A stretch of 7,972 nt of DNA, from NCBI GenBank assembly GCA_007118525.1, contig SKRK01000248.1:1-7972 (forward strand), given 5' to 3'. A model generated the notes under the pieces. That model worked only from the letters and a program-made list of their open reading frames with translations. It had not been told where the DNA came from and did no database searches. Positions 1 to 7,238 of this stretch are shown here, in pieces (positions within the stretch are counted from its first letter, which is position 1; each line of letters opens with the position of its first letter). The position numbers and the translations under genes were made by a program. Source of the DNA: Balneolaceae bacterium (lineage in GTDB: Bacteria; Bacteroidota; Rhodothermia; Balneolales; Balneolaceae).

Positions 1-687
1 ACCGTTCGTGAAATTATGACTTCACGTGTTAATATTGTAGCCGTTCCCGTCAATTCAACACTCCCCGCTGTGATTGAACTTATTAGGGAAAAAGGGCTCT
101 CGAGAATGCCTCTGATTGAAAATGACCTGGACACCATTTTAGGAATTATTTATAGCAAGGATCTGCTTCCCTATATCAATACGGATTTGGTTGATGGCCC
201 TATTAACTGGAAAACGATTGCCCGAAAAGCACTTTTCATTCCCTCAACAAAGAAGCTTGATGATCTGCTGAGAGACTTTCAGCACGAAAAGACGCACATT
301 GCTATTGTAGTGGATGAATACGGAGGTACCGAAGGCATTGTCACCCTCGACGATATCCTGGAAGAGATTGTTGGGGATATTGGTGATGAGTATGATGAAC
401 AGGAAGAGAAGCTCTATAAGAAGTTTAAAAATGGTGTTTACATCTTTGATGCCAAAATTGATCTTGATGATTTAGACGATATACTTGGTACAGAAATAAG
501 TTCGGATGATGATGAATTTGAAACACTTGGCGGACTTGTCTATCACTTAACAGAAAGAATTCCAAATGTGGGAGAACGCCTTCACTATAAAAATCTTGAG
601 CTCACTGTTCATTCCGTTCTAAAAAACAGGGTTAAAAAGCTTAGAGTGAAACTAGATGCTCAGGCAAAAGTTAAAACGGATGCTTAA
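1..687 (+). CDS. CBS / CorC-HlyC domain protein of the hemolysin-like membrane family (5' truncated)
   Basis: The frame is open from base 1, so the true start lies upstream; 228 C-terminal residues are visible. The first residues, TVREIMTSRV, match the opening of the first CBS domain that follows the membrane-embedded DUF21/CNNM domain in this family. That first CBS domain ends near residue 57. A second spans about 70-125 and contains the typical stretch VVDEYGGTEGIVTLDDILEE. An acidic linker (about 128-137) leads to a CorC_HlyC transporter-associated domain (about 144-218, with YIFDAKIDLDDL and FETLGGLVYHL). Family members are inner-membrane proteins linked to Mg2+/Co2+ homeostasis; in Bacteroidota a relative is the gliding protein GldE. 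Which subgroup this belongs to cannot be judged without the membrane part. The stop lies 9 bases before murB, suggesting co-transcription. Confidence 0.92.
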   Translation, partial: TVREIMTSRVNIVAVPVNSTLPAVIELIREKGLSRMPLIENDLDTILGIIYSKDLLPYINTDLVDGPINWKTIARKALFIPSTKKLDDLLRDFQHEKTHIAIVVDEYGGTEGIVTLDDILEEIVGDIGDEYDEQEEKLYKKFKNGVYIFDAKIDLDDLDDILGTEISSDDDEFETLGGLVYHLTERIPNVGERLHYKNLELTVHSVLKNRVKKLRVKLDAQAKVKTDA

Positions 688-696
688 TTAAATTAC

Positions 697-1752
697 ATGC
701 CATCAGTCTCTAAAGAGAACTTCACAAAACCTGAAATTAAAAAGGATGTAAATCTCCGGGCGATGAACACCCTTGGTGTGGAGTCAACAGCGAACACTTT
801 TGTTGAGATATTGGATAAAAATCAGTTGCTCAAATTGGCTGATGAGAGCTTTTTTGAAGAGTTTAATCCGTTCGTAATTGGGGGTGGTAGTAATATTCTA
901 TTGAAATCGAATCCCTCCAGGCCAATTCTAAAGGTGTCAATACCCGGAATCGAGATCCGGCAGGAATCGACAAGCCATGTTTTGGTAAAAATCGGAGCCG
1001 GAGTCGAGTGGCACTCCCTGGTTCAATGGGCTGTTAGCCGGAATTTTGGCGGTATTGAGAATCTGGCTCTGATACCCGGTACAGTGGGTGCTGCCCCCAT
1101 TCAAAATATTGGGGCGTATGGAGTTGAACTGGAGCAGGTTTTTGAACAGCTGGAAGCTTTTTTAATCGATTCAAAAAGCTTCAAAACTTTTTCTCATGAT
1201 GAATGTCAGTTCGGATATCGCGACAGTATCTTTAAAAGGGAGCTTAAGGGGAAGGCAATTGTAACATCTGTAACCCTGAAGCTTAACAAGGAACCTCATT
1301 TGATTCACGCAGAGTACTATGCTCTTAAAAATTGGCTTCTTGAACATCAAATCATAAAGCCGCTGATTAAGGATGTATTTGATGCGGTTGTATCCATCCG
1401 GCAGTCAAAACTTCCATCTCCCTCTTTACTGGGCAATGCAGGCAGCTTTTTTAAAAACCCTGTGGTAGAGAAGAGCATGTTTGAAAACGTGAAAAAGAGA
1501 TATTCTGAAATGCCCTCTTTTCCGGCGCCCGGCGGAAGAATTAAAATCCCGGCAGGATGGTTAATTGAACAGGCCGGCTGGAAAGGTAAAAAAGAGGGGA
1601 ATGTTGGTACCTATGTGAATCAGGCCCTGGTTATCGTAAATCATGGCGGTGCAACCGGTGAAGAGATCTATGAATTTGCAATGCGAATACGTAAATCTGT
1701 AATGGAGAAATTTGGCATACAACTAACTCCTGAAGTTAATATTCTTGAATGA
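697..1752 (+). CDS. murB: UDP-N-acetylenolpyruvoylglucosamine reductase (MurB, type I)
   Basis: MurB is the cytoplasmic FAD/NADPH enzyme that reduces UDP-GlcNAc-enolpyruvate to UDP-MurNAc, the second committed step of peptidoglycan synthesis. At 351 residues it is close to the E. coli type I enzyme (342). The FAD-binding part has the GGGSNILL loop (62-69) and the stretch PGTVGAAPIQNIGAYGVEL (127-145). Active-site candidates by comparison with E. coli are Arg175 in FGYRDSIFK (172-180), Ser250 in GNAGSFFKNP (246-255) and Glu346 in TPEVNILE near the C terminus. The tyrosine of YRDS also marks type I. The ATG used gives an N terminus whose LRAMNTLGV aligns with the E. coli start region. An internal ATG at 763 would cut into that block. 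No Shine-Dalgarno sequence is visible. It follows the CBS gene by 9 bases. Confidence 0.97.
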   Translation: MPSVSKENFTKPEIKKDVNLRAMNTLGVESTANTFVEILDKNQLLKLADESFFEEFNPFVIGGGSNILLKSNPSRPILKVSIPGIEIRQESTSHVLVKIGAGVEWHSLVQWAVSRNFGGIENLALIPGTVGAAPIQNIGAYGVELEQVFEQLEAFLIDSKSFKTFSHDECQFGYRDSIFKRELKGKAIVTSVTLKLNKEPHLIHAEYYALKNWLLEHQIIKPLIKDVFDAVVSIRQSKLPSPSLLGNAGSFFKNPVVEKSMFENVKKRYSEMPSFPAPGGRIKIPAGWLIEQAGWKGKKEGNVGTYVNQALVIVNHGGATGEEIYEFAMRIRKSVMEKFGIQLTPEVNILE

Positions 1753-1769
1753 GGATAGTTGAATAAATA

Positions 1770-3632
1770 ATGGATATAACCGACAATCTTTTTCAGCAAT
1801 TTGTCACCTGTCCGCTGAAGCTATATCACCATCAAGACGAAAATAGAGAGCCTAGAACATATCTGCCATTCAAGCATAGAAACAAACTGCAGTTGAGAGA
1901 TGCGGTAGCGGTTCAGTTTCAGAACAGAAAATTTACATCGGATGATACCCAAACCGCATTGAAGGAGACAGAAGCGTGGCTCCTTGAAGATGAGGTTACA
2001 ATCTGTGGAGCAGTGATAAAATCAGGGCCATTTCTGTCAAGAATTCCAATTCTGAAAAAAAAGGGTGAGCAGTTTACAATTATTCAGATACACGGAAAAC
2101 TGAGAAAACGCTCTCAATCTGATAAGATAAGGGGTGAAGAAAAAAGCAGGACAACAACCTCTTACATTTTAAAAGCGGCATACCGCACTGAAGTGTTGCG
2201 CCGATTATATCCGGGAGCGGAGTTTCTCGCACAGTTCTATTTTCCCCAGCGCGATTTCAAGGCTACAACCGATTCGGTTCTCCAAAAAGCTAAAACTGCA
2301 AGGGATGCAGACCCTGATCCCGAATTTATTGAGAACTGCAGCAGGCTTTTTGCAATGGTTGATGCCACGGAAGGAGTTCAGAAGTTGATAAGCTCTGTGC
2401 CCGAAAATATTGCTCACAAAACAATTGCCGGAGAATCGATCGCCGACACACTCAAACTGATGGAGAGCAGGGACTGGAGTGAAGGAAATATCCTGAATAT
2501 TAAGATACACCGCGGCTGTCGCTCGTGTGATTACAGAAGGCGCAGCCCCTCCGGAACAGAAGGGTGCTGGAGCCGGTTTTTTGTTGAAAGTGAATTGAAT
2601 AACCCGGAAAGACATGTGTTTGAGTTGATTGGCCATGGAAATGAAATTGATACGAATAATGGGCACTATTACCAGGAAAACGTGCCCTATGCGGATCAGT
2701 TTGCTTCTTTCGAAATGGTTCAAAAATATGGCGGGCCAAAGATCACGATTCAGCAGAGAAGGGTTTTGCAGCTATTAAAAGCCAAAGGTGAATCTGTTCC
2801 TTCATTATGGGCCAAGCCCATTTTAAAGCAATTGGATCATTTAGAGTACCCCCTCCATTTTATTGACTTTGAAGCCGCTACGTACGCTTTGCCCATGAAC
2901 AGGGGTGATGGGCCCTATAAGCCGGTTTATTTTCAATATTCGTGCCATACGCTCTATGAAAACGGAGAGATTAAAGAGGCCAACTGGCTCGATGAGGATA
3001 GCAGCTCCGGTCATCCTCACCATAGATTCATACATTCGCTTACCGGGGTTAAAGACATTTACCGGGGAACAATTGTACAATATTCACCATTTGAAGTGCA
3101 AGGAGTTCGACAGTTGCTGGCGGAGATGAAACGTAATTCCATGAAAAATGAAAATGAGATTGACAGGCTAAAGAGGTTACTTGGAGGCAATAGTTCAAAA
3201 GATAACCGGTTTTATGATATAAGCAGTCTTATCCGTGATGCATATTTCAGCTCCAAACTGGAGGGAAGCCTGGGGCTAAAGCAGGTGTTGAAAAGTATTT
3301 TAAAGTGGCAGAAAGAAAATTCTCACAACACAGACAAAACGGTTAGGATTTTCGACAAGGAGATTAATCTTTTTCCGGAAGATGATACGAAAAGTAACAA
3401 CCCATACAAGCAGATTCAGGATGATGTGACCGCGATTGATGATGGTGAAAACGCAATGCATGCTTACATATCCATGAAGAGTGACCTCCTGACGAAAGAA
3501 GAATCTGCAGAATTACCTGAACAGCTTAAACGCTATTGTGCACTCGACTCGTACTCGATGATATTGATTTACAAGCATTTGAAAATGTTAACTGAGCAAA
3601 TGAGTGGAGAAGAAGATCTGATAATTATGTAA
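1770..3632 (+). CDS. DUF2779 protein: Cas4-like N-terminal half plus DEDD exonuclease-like C-terminal half
   Basis: This 620-residue protein has the two-part plan of the DUF2779 family. The N-terminal half resembles Cas4/RecB-type PD-(D/E)XK nucleases. It has Cys14 in FVTCPLKLYH and a cluster Cys250-x2-Cys253-x12-Cys266, four cysteines arranged as in Fe-S-containing nucleases. The expected acidic and lysine residues look replaced (IPIL at 92-95, QIH at 106-108), so this domain may be inactive. The C-terminal half begins near 360 with FIDFEAAT, giving Asp366-x-Glu368 as an Exo I-like motif. An Exo II-like YSPFE follows at 438-442, then FYDISSLIRD (481-490) and YCALD (589-593), a Tyr-x3-Asp Exo III motif. 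Activity on DNA or RNA is inferred from fold only; its physiological role is not known to me. It lies 17 bases after murB, probably in the same transcript, with no obvious functional link to cell-wall synthesis. Confidence 0.85.
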   Translation: MDITDNLFQQFVTCPLKLYHHQDENREPRTYLPFKHRNKLQLRDAVAVQFQNRKFTSDDTQTALKETEAWLLEDEVTICGAVIKSGPFLSRIPILKKKGEQFTIIQIHGKLRKRSQSDKIRGEEKSRTTTSYILKAAYRTEVLRRLYPGAEFLAQFYFPQRDFKATTDSVLQKAKTARDADPDPEFIENCSRLFAMVDATEGVQKLISSVPENIAHKTIAGESIADTLKLMESRDWSEGNILNIKIHRGCRSCDYRRRSPSGTEGCWSRFFVESELNNPERHVFELIGHGNEIDTNNGHYYQENVPYADQFASFEMVQKYGGPKITIQQRRVLQLLKAKGESVPSLWAKPILKQLDHLEYPLHFIDFEAATYALPMNRGDGPYKPVYFQYSCHTLYENGEIKEANWLDEDSSSGHPHHRFIHSLTGVKDIYRGTIVQYSPFEVQGVRQLLAEMKRNSMKNENEIDRLKRLLGGNSSKDNRFYDISSLIRDAYFSSKLEGSLGLKQVLKSILKWQKENSHNTDKTVRIFDKEINLFPEDDTKSNNPYKQIQDDVTAIDDGENAMHAYISMKSDLLTKEESAELPEQLKRYCALDSYSMILIYKHLKMLTEQMSGEEDLIIM

Positions 3633-3720
3633 GACCTTCCAAGGTATAAGTAATATATAAAATCGACTAATACCGGTAAAAAATTGTACCTTTTGCTATG
3701 TTAAACCAAGTTTAGTAATT

Positions 3721-5211
3721 ATGAAGAGAATAACATCACATATCGTATTATTTGTAGCATTCATGGTGGTCTCATCATCATGCGTAATCCAGCAAAATCC
3801 GGTTTCCGGACAGAAAAGAGCTTTTGCCTATTCGTGGCAACAGGAAATTCAGATAGGCAAGGATGTTGACAGGGAGATTGTCTCGCAATATGGAATTTAT
3901 GATGATTCTGAAATAGAGAAATATGTAATTGATTTAAGTGAGAAAGTGCTCGCAGTAAGCCATATGAGGCGTGAAGATACAGCAAGGCAGTTTCGTGAGG
4001 CCGAATTCACATTTCGTGTTTTAGACAGCCCGGTGGTAAATGCTTTTGCATTGCCGGGAGGATATATATACGTAACAAGAGGTTTACTGGCTCATCTCAA
4101 CAATGAGGCACAGCTTGCCGTAGTGCAGGGGCATGAGATTGGCCACGTTGCCGCCCGCCATGCGTCGCAGAGAGGTTTGCAGCAAACCATAGGTCAGGTT
4201 GCCATAATCGGTGGGGCAATTCTGGGTCAGGAACTGCTTGGTCTGCCCGGTGAAACTATTTTAAATCTGAGCAGCCAGGCAGCGCAGTTTCTCTTCCTTA
4301 GCTATAGCCGGGATGCAGAAAGGGAGTCTGATCGCCTTGGCGTGGAGTATGCAGCGATGAACGGATTTGTTGCGGCAGAAGGAGCGGCTTTTTTTACAAG
4401 CCTTAAGAGAATGTCAGAAAAATCGGGCCAGTCTATTCCAAACATGCTATCAAGCCACCCCAATCCAGGAGAAAGGGAAACTACCATACCCAGGCTGGCT
4501 GATGAGTGGAAAGAGAAAGGTTACGAACAAACCATCCGAAACACCGAAGCATATATGCAGATGCTCGATGGTATTATTTACGGAGAGAACCCCAGGAATG
4601 GTTTTGTAGATGAAAACCGGTTTGTTCATCCGGATCTCAAGTTTCAGTTTCCTGTTCCACAGGGATGGCGCGTAATTAACCAACCCTCCCAGGTGGTGTA
4701 TGTGAATCCGGACGGGGATGCAATCATGATTTTAAGAATCGACTCTGAATCAACAACAGCCCGGCAGTCAGTTGAGCAGTTAATTGCAGAGGATGGTTTT
4801 GTACTTCAGCGTCAGGCTGAAACTCAAAGCAGCGGACAGTGGCCGGCATATGAAGCCGATTTCACAGTGCAGCAAGAGGGGGGTACACTTGGGGTGAATG
4901 TCTATGCAGTTGAATATGACAATAAGGTGTACCGCTTTATAAACTATACAGAACAGGCAAAGTTTGAACGCTACAGCACCACATTTTCATCCGTAACAAA
5001 TGCATTCGACCGGTTAACCGACCAGCGCATTCTGGATATAGAACCGGTTCGCCTACGAGTTACCCGGGTTGAAACAGATACACGGTTCGGTAACTTACTG
5101 CCATCACAACTGCCTATGGATATCGAAGCAGAAGACGTGGCAATTATGAATCAGGTTTACATGGATGATGTTATCAGAGCCGGAACCTATATCAAAATAC
5201 CTGTACAGTAG
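3721..5211 (+). CDS. M48 family metalloprotease, BepA/YfgC-like predicted lipoprotein
   Basis: The 496-residue product begins with a lipoprotein signal: Lys2-Arg3, a hydrophobic core (about 8-17) and a lipobox-like SSSC with Cys21 as the lipidation candidate. The box is poor at -3 (Ser) but tolerated by relaxed patterns. The M48 domain (about 40-260) has the zinc motif HEIGH at 138-142 and a third ligand in ERESD, Glu200, with Asp204. Further on, [10 protein letters not shown] places a His at 246; in E. coli BepA a His in the equivalent SHP motif acts as an additional zinc ligand and switch. Unlike BepA, I see no TPR region. Residues about 295-430 look like a beta-rich domain, and the last 50 resemble a degenerate LysM-like module ([18 protein letters not shown]). 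The likely role is envelope protein quality control on the periplasmic side. purB starts 8 bases after the stop. Confidence 0.93.
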   Translation: MKRITSHIVLFVAFMVVSSSCVIQQNPVSGQKRAFAYSWQQEIQIGKDVDREIVSQYGIYDDSEIEKYVIDLSEKVLAVSHMRREDTARQFREAEFTFRVLDSPVVNAFALPGGYIYVTRGLLAHLNNEAQLAVVQGHEIGHVAARHASQRGLQQTIGQVAIIGGAILGQELLGLPGETILNLSSQAAQFLFLSYSRDAERESDRLGVEYAAMNGFVAAEGAAFFTSLKRMSEKSGQSIPNMLSSHPNPGERETTIPRLADEWKEKGYEQTIRNTEAYMQMLDGIIYGENPRNGFVDENRFVHPDLKFQFPVPQGWRVINQPSQVVYVNPDGDAIMILRIDSESTTARQSVEQLIAEDGFVLQRQAETQSSGQWPAYEADFTVQQEGGTLGVNVYAVEYDNKVYRFINYTEQAKFERYSTTFSSVTNAFDRLTDQRILDIEPVRLRVTRVETDTRFGNLLPSQLPMDIEAEDVAIMNQVYMDDVIRAGTYIKIPVQ

Positions 5212-5219
5212 AAATTATT

Positions 5220-6512
5220 ATGATTGAGCGTTATTCGAGAAAAGAGATGACCGACATATGGTCTGAACAAAACCATTTTCAAGCCTGGCTCGACGTTGAA
5301 CTTGCAGCCTGCAGGGCGTGGAGTAAAATCGGGAAAATTCCCGCAGAGGATGTTGAGAAACTCTATAAAAATGCGACTTTTGATATTGATCGCATTAAAG
5401 AGATTGAAATGGAAACCCGTCACGATGTAGTTGCATTTACAAGGTCGGTCTCCGAATCGCTGGGCGAGGAGAAGAAATGGGTTCATTATGGGCTTACTTC
5501 CACAGACGTTGTGGATACAGCCAATGGTTGCCGCTTGAAACAGGCAAATACACTTCTGAGAACCGGTCTTAATCGGTTTAATAAAGCCCTGGCTGATAAA
5601 GCGCACGAGCATAAACTAACCGTGATGATGGGACGCACGCATGGCGTGCACGCCGAGCCTACAACTTTTGGCCTCAAATGTGCCCTTTGGTATGCTGAAA
5701 TGCAGCGTAACATGGATCGTTTTGAAAGAGCTGCAGCTGATGTTGAGTTTGGTAAACTATCAGGGGCGGTAGGAACTTTCGCTCATATTCCGCCCGAGGT
5801 TGAAAAAATAACCTGTGAGCTGCTCGGGCTAAGCCCGGCACCTGTTTCCACTCAAACTCTTCAGCGCGACAGGCACGCCTACTACATGGCCACCCTTGCG
5901 GTGATTGGCGGCACCCTGGAGAAGATCGCCGTGGAGATTCGCCATCTTCAGCGTACAGAACTGCGTGAAGCCGAAGAGTTTTTTCGCAAAGGGCAGAAGG
6001 GTTCATCAGCCATGCCTCACAAGCGTAATCCAATCAGCTCTGAAAATATTACAGGGTGCGCCCGTGTATTGCGTGGATACATGGTTTCAGCCTATGAAAA
6101 TATGCCTCTCTGGCACGAAAGAGATATCTCTCACTCATCCGTTGAACGAATTATACTTCCGGATGCCACCATTCTTCTCGACTACATGCTTCATCGCTTT
6201 TCGGGTGTGATCGAAAAATTGATGGTATACCCTGAGAATATGAAAGAGAACATGGAGAAGACACACGGGCTGGTATTCTCACAGCGACTTCTTTTGATGC
6301 TTATTGAAAAAGGTTTGTCAAGAGAAGCCGCTTACGACAGGGTTCAGCCGCTGGCGATGCAGGCGTGGGAGGAGAAAAGAGCGTTTCGTGAATTGGTAGA
6401 GGCGGATACTACCATCCAAAATAATCTGTCACCCGAAGAGATAGAAAGCGCATTCGATTTGAATTATCACACCCGAAGGGTGGATGAAATATTTCAGCGT
6501 GCCGGCCTGTAG
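5220..6512 (+). CDS. purB: Adenylosuccinate lyase (PurB)
   Basis: PurB splits fumarate from SAICAR in IMP synthesis and from adenylosuccinate in the AMP branch; it is a cytoplasmic homotetramer. The 430 residues match the Bacillus/Thermotoga-type length. Visible motifs in order are His68 in [22 protein letters not shown] (89-101), [15 protein letters not shown] (137-151, His141), [13 protein letters not shown] (211-223), and the superfamily signature [11 protein letters not shown] (261-271), whose serine supplies the catalytic base loop. His68 and His141 fall at the same numbers as the catalytic histidines of B. subtilis PurB. The ATG start places [10 protein letters not shown] at the N terminus, standard for the family. 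The C terminus is complete ([10 protein letters not shown]). Only 8 bases separate it from the protease gene, so they are probably co-transcribed. The TAG stop is interrupted by a MITE-like insertion that restores it. Confidence 0.97.
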   Translation: MIERYSRKEMTDIWSEQNHFQAWLDVELAACRAWSKIGKIPAEDVEKLYKNATFDIDRIKEIEMETRHDVVAFTRSVSESLGEEKKWVHYGLTSTDVVDTANGCRLKQANTLLRTGLNRFNKALADKAHEHKLTVMMGRTHGVHAEPTTFGLKCALWYAEMQRNMDRFERAAADVEFGKLSGAVGTFAHIPPEVEKITCELLGLSPAPVSTQTLQRDRHAYYMATLAVIGGTLEKIAVEIRHLQRTELREAEEFFRKGQKGSSAMPHKRNPISSENITGCARVLRGYMVSAYENMPLWHERDISHSSVERIILPDATILLDYMLHRFSGVIEKLMVYPENMKENMEKTHGLVFSQRLLLMLIEKGLSREAAYDRVQPLAMQAWEEKRAFRELVEADTTIQNNLSPEEIESAFDLNYHTRRVDEIFQRAGL

Positions 6513-6546
6513 TGTTAAGTCAATCTTAAAGTGACGGTTGAAACCT
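6510..6546 (+). repeat. Left terminal inverted repeat of the MITE-like element
   Basis: Including the TA flank, the outer 14 bases TAGTGTTAAGTCAA pair perfectly with 6714-6727. Extending inward without gaps, 15 of the next 23 bases also match the other arm, giving 29 of 37 overall and ending in a shared AAACCT. The first three bases are also the purB stop codon. Confidence 0.8.
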
Positions 6547-6725
6547 GACAGCATTCCCGCGCTTTTTGCGGGTTTCTGTCAGCGTTGGCGAAAAGTCCAC
6601 CGACCCTGAATCACGGATTTCACCTATGCGCGATCCCAAAGCAACGCTGTCAGATCCCCCATAGGCATCCCTTAGGGGCAGTGGGTGCTGAGGTTTTGAC
6701 CGACATTTCATATTTGACTTAACAC
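6512..6725. mobile_element. MITE-like non-autonomous element, 214 bp, with TA target duplication
   Basis: The element begins GTGTTAAGTCAA (6512-6523) and ends with its exact reverse complement (6714-6725). Both ends are flanked by the dinucleotide TA (6510-6511 and 6726-6727). A TA duplication is the hallmark of IS630/Tc1-mariner-type transposition, so the element could be mobilised in trans by such a transposase; that link is inference. There is no credible gene inside. A 61-codon minus-strand reading frame (6526-6711) spans it but resembles no protein I know. The interior contains several hairpins and repeated CTGACAG/CTGTCAG blocks. It lies exactly at the end of purB and may also provide transcription-ending structure. 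An alternative is a chromosomal repeat family without mobility; a palindromic regulatory region is less likely given the sharp ends and TA flanks. Confidence 0.72.
6545..6582 (+). terminator. Two-tier stem-loop after purB, possible terminator inside the MITE
   Basis: CTGACAG (6545-6551) pairs with CTGTCAG (6576-6582), and within it CCCGC (6556-6560) pairs with GCGGG (6568-6572) around a GCTTTTT loop. The inner stem is GC-rich and followed only by TTT, so a classical intrinsic terminator is not shown. It is nevertheless the first strong hairpin after the purB stop, and no other terminator for the purB transcript is visible before it. Confidence 0.35.
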
Positions 6726-6727
6726 TA
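6691..6727 (-). repeat. Right terminal inverted repeat of the MITE-like element
   Basis: This is the reverse-complement partner of 6510-6546: 14 perfect outer bases, including the TA at 6726-6727, then 15 of 23 inner matches. The decay from a perfect tip to an imperfect interior is usual for transposon ends, because the tip is under recognition constraint. Confidence 0.8.
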
Positions 6728-6860
6728 GGGTATTATTCTCTCCATTTAATGCAGGTCACAGCAGGATTATTCAGTTTTAAATTATTTTTTTAGGGGTGAC
6801 ACTTAGTTGTCACACCCGCCTTGTAAATTGTGATCAAACATTAAAACAAACCTGATCACA
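6728..6860 (+). other. AT-rich leader between the MITE and the 108-residue gene
   Basis: No gene of useful length is present. The stretch contains an AT-rich block (about 6773-6792, with a run of T), then a dyad at 6793-6817, then an inverted repeat that reaches the start codon at 6861. It is presumably the promoter and 5' leader for the small gene and perhaps guaB. I could not place a convincing promoter, either of the Bacteroidota type (TTTG / TAnnTTTG) or of the E. coli sigma70 type. Confidence 0.5.
6793..6817. promoter_or_regulatory. Dyad GTGACA-N6-TGTCAC, operator-like or leader hairpin
   Basis: GTGACA (6796-6801) and TGTCAC (6808-6813) are exact reverse complements around CTTAGT. Flanking GGG (6793-6795) and CCC (6815-6817) extend the symmetry with one bulged A. 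It lies just downstream of the AT-rich block. There is no T run after it on either strand, so it does not look like an intrinsic terminator. A protein-binding site or an RNA leader hairpin are both possible. Confidence 0.45.
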
Positions 6861-6862
6861 AT
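6827..6862. promoter_or_regulatory. 10-bp perfect inverted repeat covering the start codon of the small gene
   Basis: ATTGTGATCA (6827-6836) and TGATCACAAT (6853-6862) are exact reverse complements separated by 16 A-rich bases. The right arm includes the A and T of the ATG at 6861. In mRNA this would form a hairpin partly hiding the start; in DNA it could be an operator. The arms contain TGTGA and TCACA, but they are 21 bases apart, which does not fit a CRP site (6-base spacer). Confidence 0.5.
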
Positions 6863-7187
6863 GAATAATTCAGCTATTAAGACCACCACTTCATTCAAAG
6901 CCGAGCCGCTTCTTTTCTCCATCTTTCATAAGGCGGAAGCCGAATATCTTCAGATAGAGCAGATGTTTGCCATGCTTGGCTGGGAAGAGTTGCCCAACGA
7001 AATCAAACTTAACATCGAAGAGGATGTTAAAGGGTATATTGATGAGCTTCACGGAAACTATTCAACAAATTGCCCGCATATTCAGCGCAGGCGTGAAAGC
7101 GTTGATTTTTGGGTAAACAGTTATATCGACGGTGTGTGTACACTGGATACAGCGGCACAGGCTTTAAAGGTAAACGGCTTGATGTGA
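6861..7187 (+). CDS. Hypothetical protein, 108 residues, between purB and guaB
   Basis: I do not recognise this protein. It is a complete frame from ATG to TGA with codon use similar to its neighbours. It has no signal peptide or membrane segment. The composition suggests a soluble, acidic, mostly helical protein: helices are plausible at about 17-39 (FSIFHKAEAEYLQIEQMFAM), 46-65 (EIKLNIEEDVKGYIDELHG) and 95-103. Two cysteines (71 and 93) and His64 and His73 are present but not in a known metal motif. A basic patch, QRRR, lies at 75-78. No Shine-Dalgarno sequence precedes the start, as for other genes here, and the ATG sits in an inverted repeat. guaB follows after 78 bases on the same strand. 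Function is unknown; a link to purine metabolism rests only on position. Confidence 0.75.
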   Translation: MNNSAIKTTTSFKAEPLLFSIFHKAEAEYLQIEQMFAMLGWEELPNEIKLNIEEDVKGYIDELHGNYSTNCPHIQRRRESVDFWVNSYIDGVCTLDTAAQALKVNGLM

Positions 7188-7203
7188 ATTAATCCCTAAT
7201 CGG

Positions 7204-7238
7204 GGTAAAGAAGTTCTGAATGATTTGTTATCTTTACC
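7204..7238. promoter_or_regulatory. 8-bp inverted repeat upstream of guaB
   Basis: GGTAAAGA (7204-7211) and TCTTTACC (7231-7238) are exact reverse complements separated by 19 bases, in the 78-base gap before guaB. Within the right part, TATCTTTA (7229-7236) is one base off the Bacteroidota -7 box TAnnTTTG, but no matching TTTG lies at the expected distance upstream. It could be an operator, a weak hairpin or chance. Confidence 0.3.

Noticed and set aside
2205..2723. 172-codon minus-strand frame opposite the DUF2779 gene
   Set aside because: Shadow of a well-supported + strand gene; the translation has no domain character and is rich in Cys, Pro and Ser.
1770..3632. DUF2779 gene as a CRISPR-associated Cas4
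   Set aside because: No other cas gene or CRISPR array is present, and the C-terminal DEDD half is typical of stand-alone DUF2779 proteins.
3634..3645. Palindrome ACCTTCCAAGGT after the DUF2779 gene as a terminator
   Set aside because: Only 5-bp arms with a 2-base centre and no T run; too weak to call.
3684..3710. TACCTTTT (3687-3694) as a Bacteroidota -7 box for the protease gene
   Set aside because: One base off the consensus and no TTTG/TTG at the right distance upstream; the 88-base gap probably holds a promoter but I cannot place it.
5674..6033. 119-codon minus-strand frame opposite purB
   Set aside because: Overlaps the most conserved part of purB, including its signature, and has no protein-like features.
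6526..6711. 61-codon minus-strand reading frame inside the MITE
   Set aside because: It lies wholly within the palindromic element, has no recognisable protein features, and is open by chance; the sequence is better explained by repeat structure.
6830..6860. CRP-like site TGTGA...TCACA before the small gene
   Set aside because: The half-sites are 21 bases apart instead of 6, so it is not a CRP-type operator; kept only as an inverted repeat.
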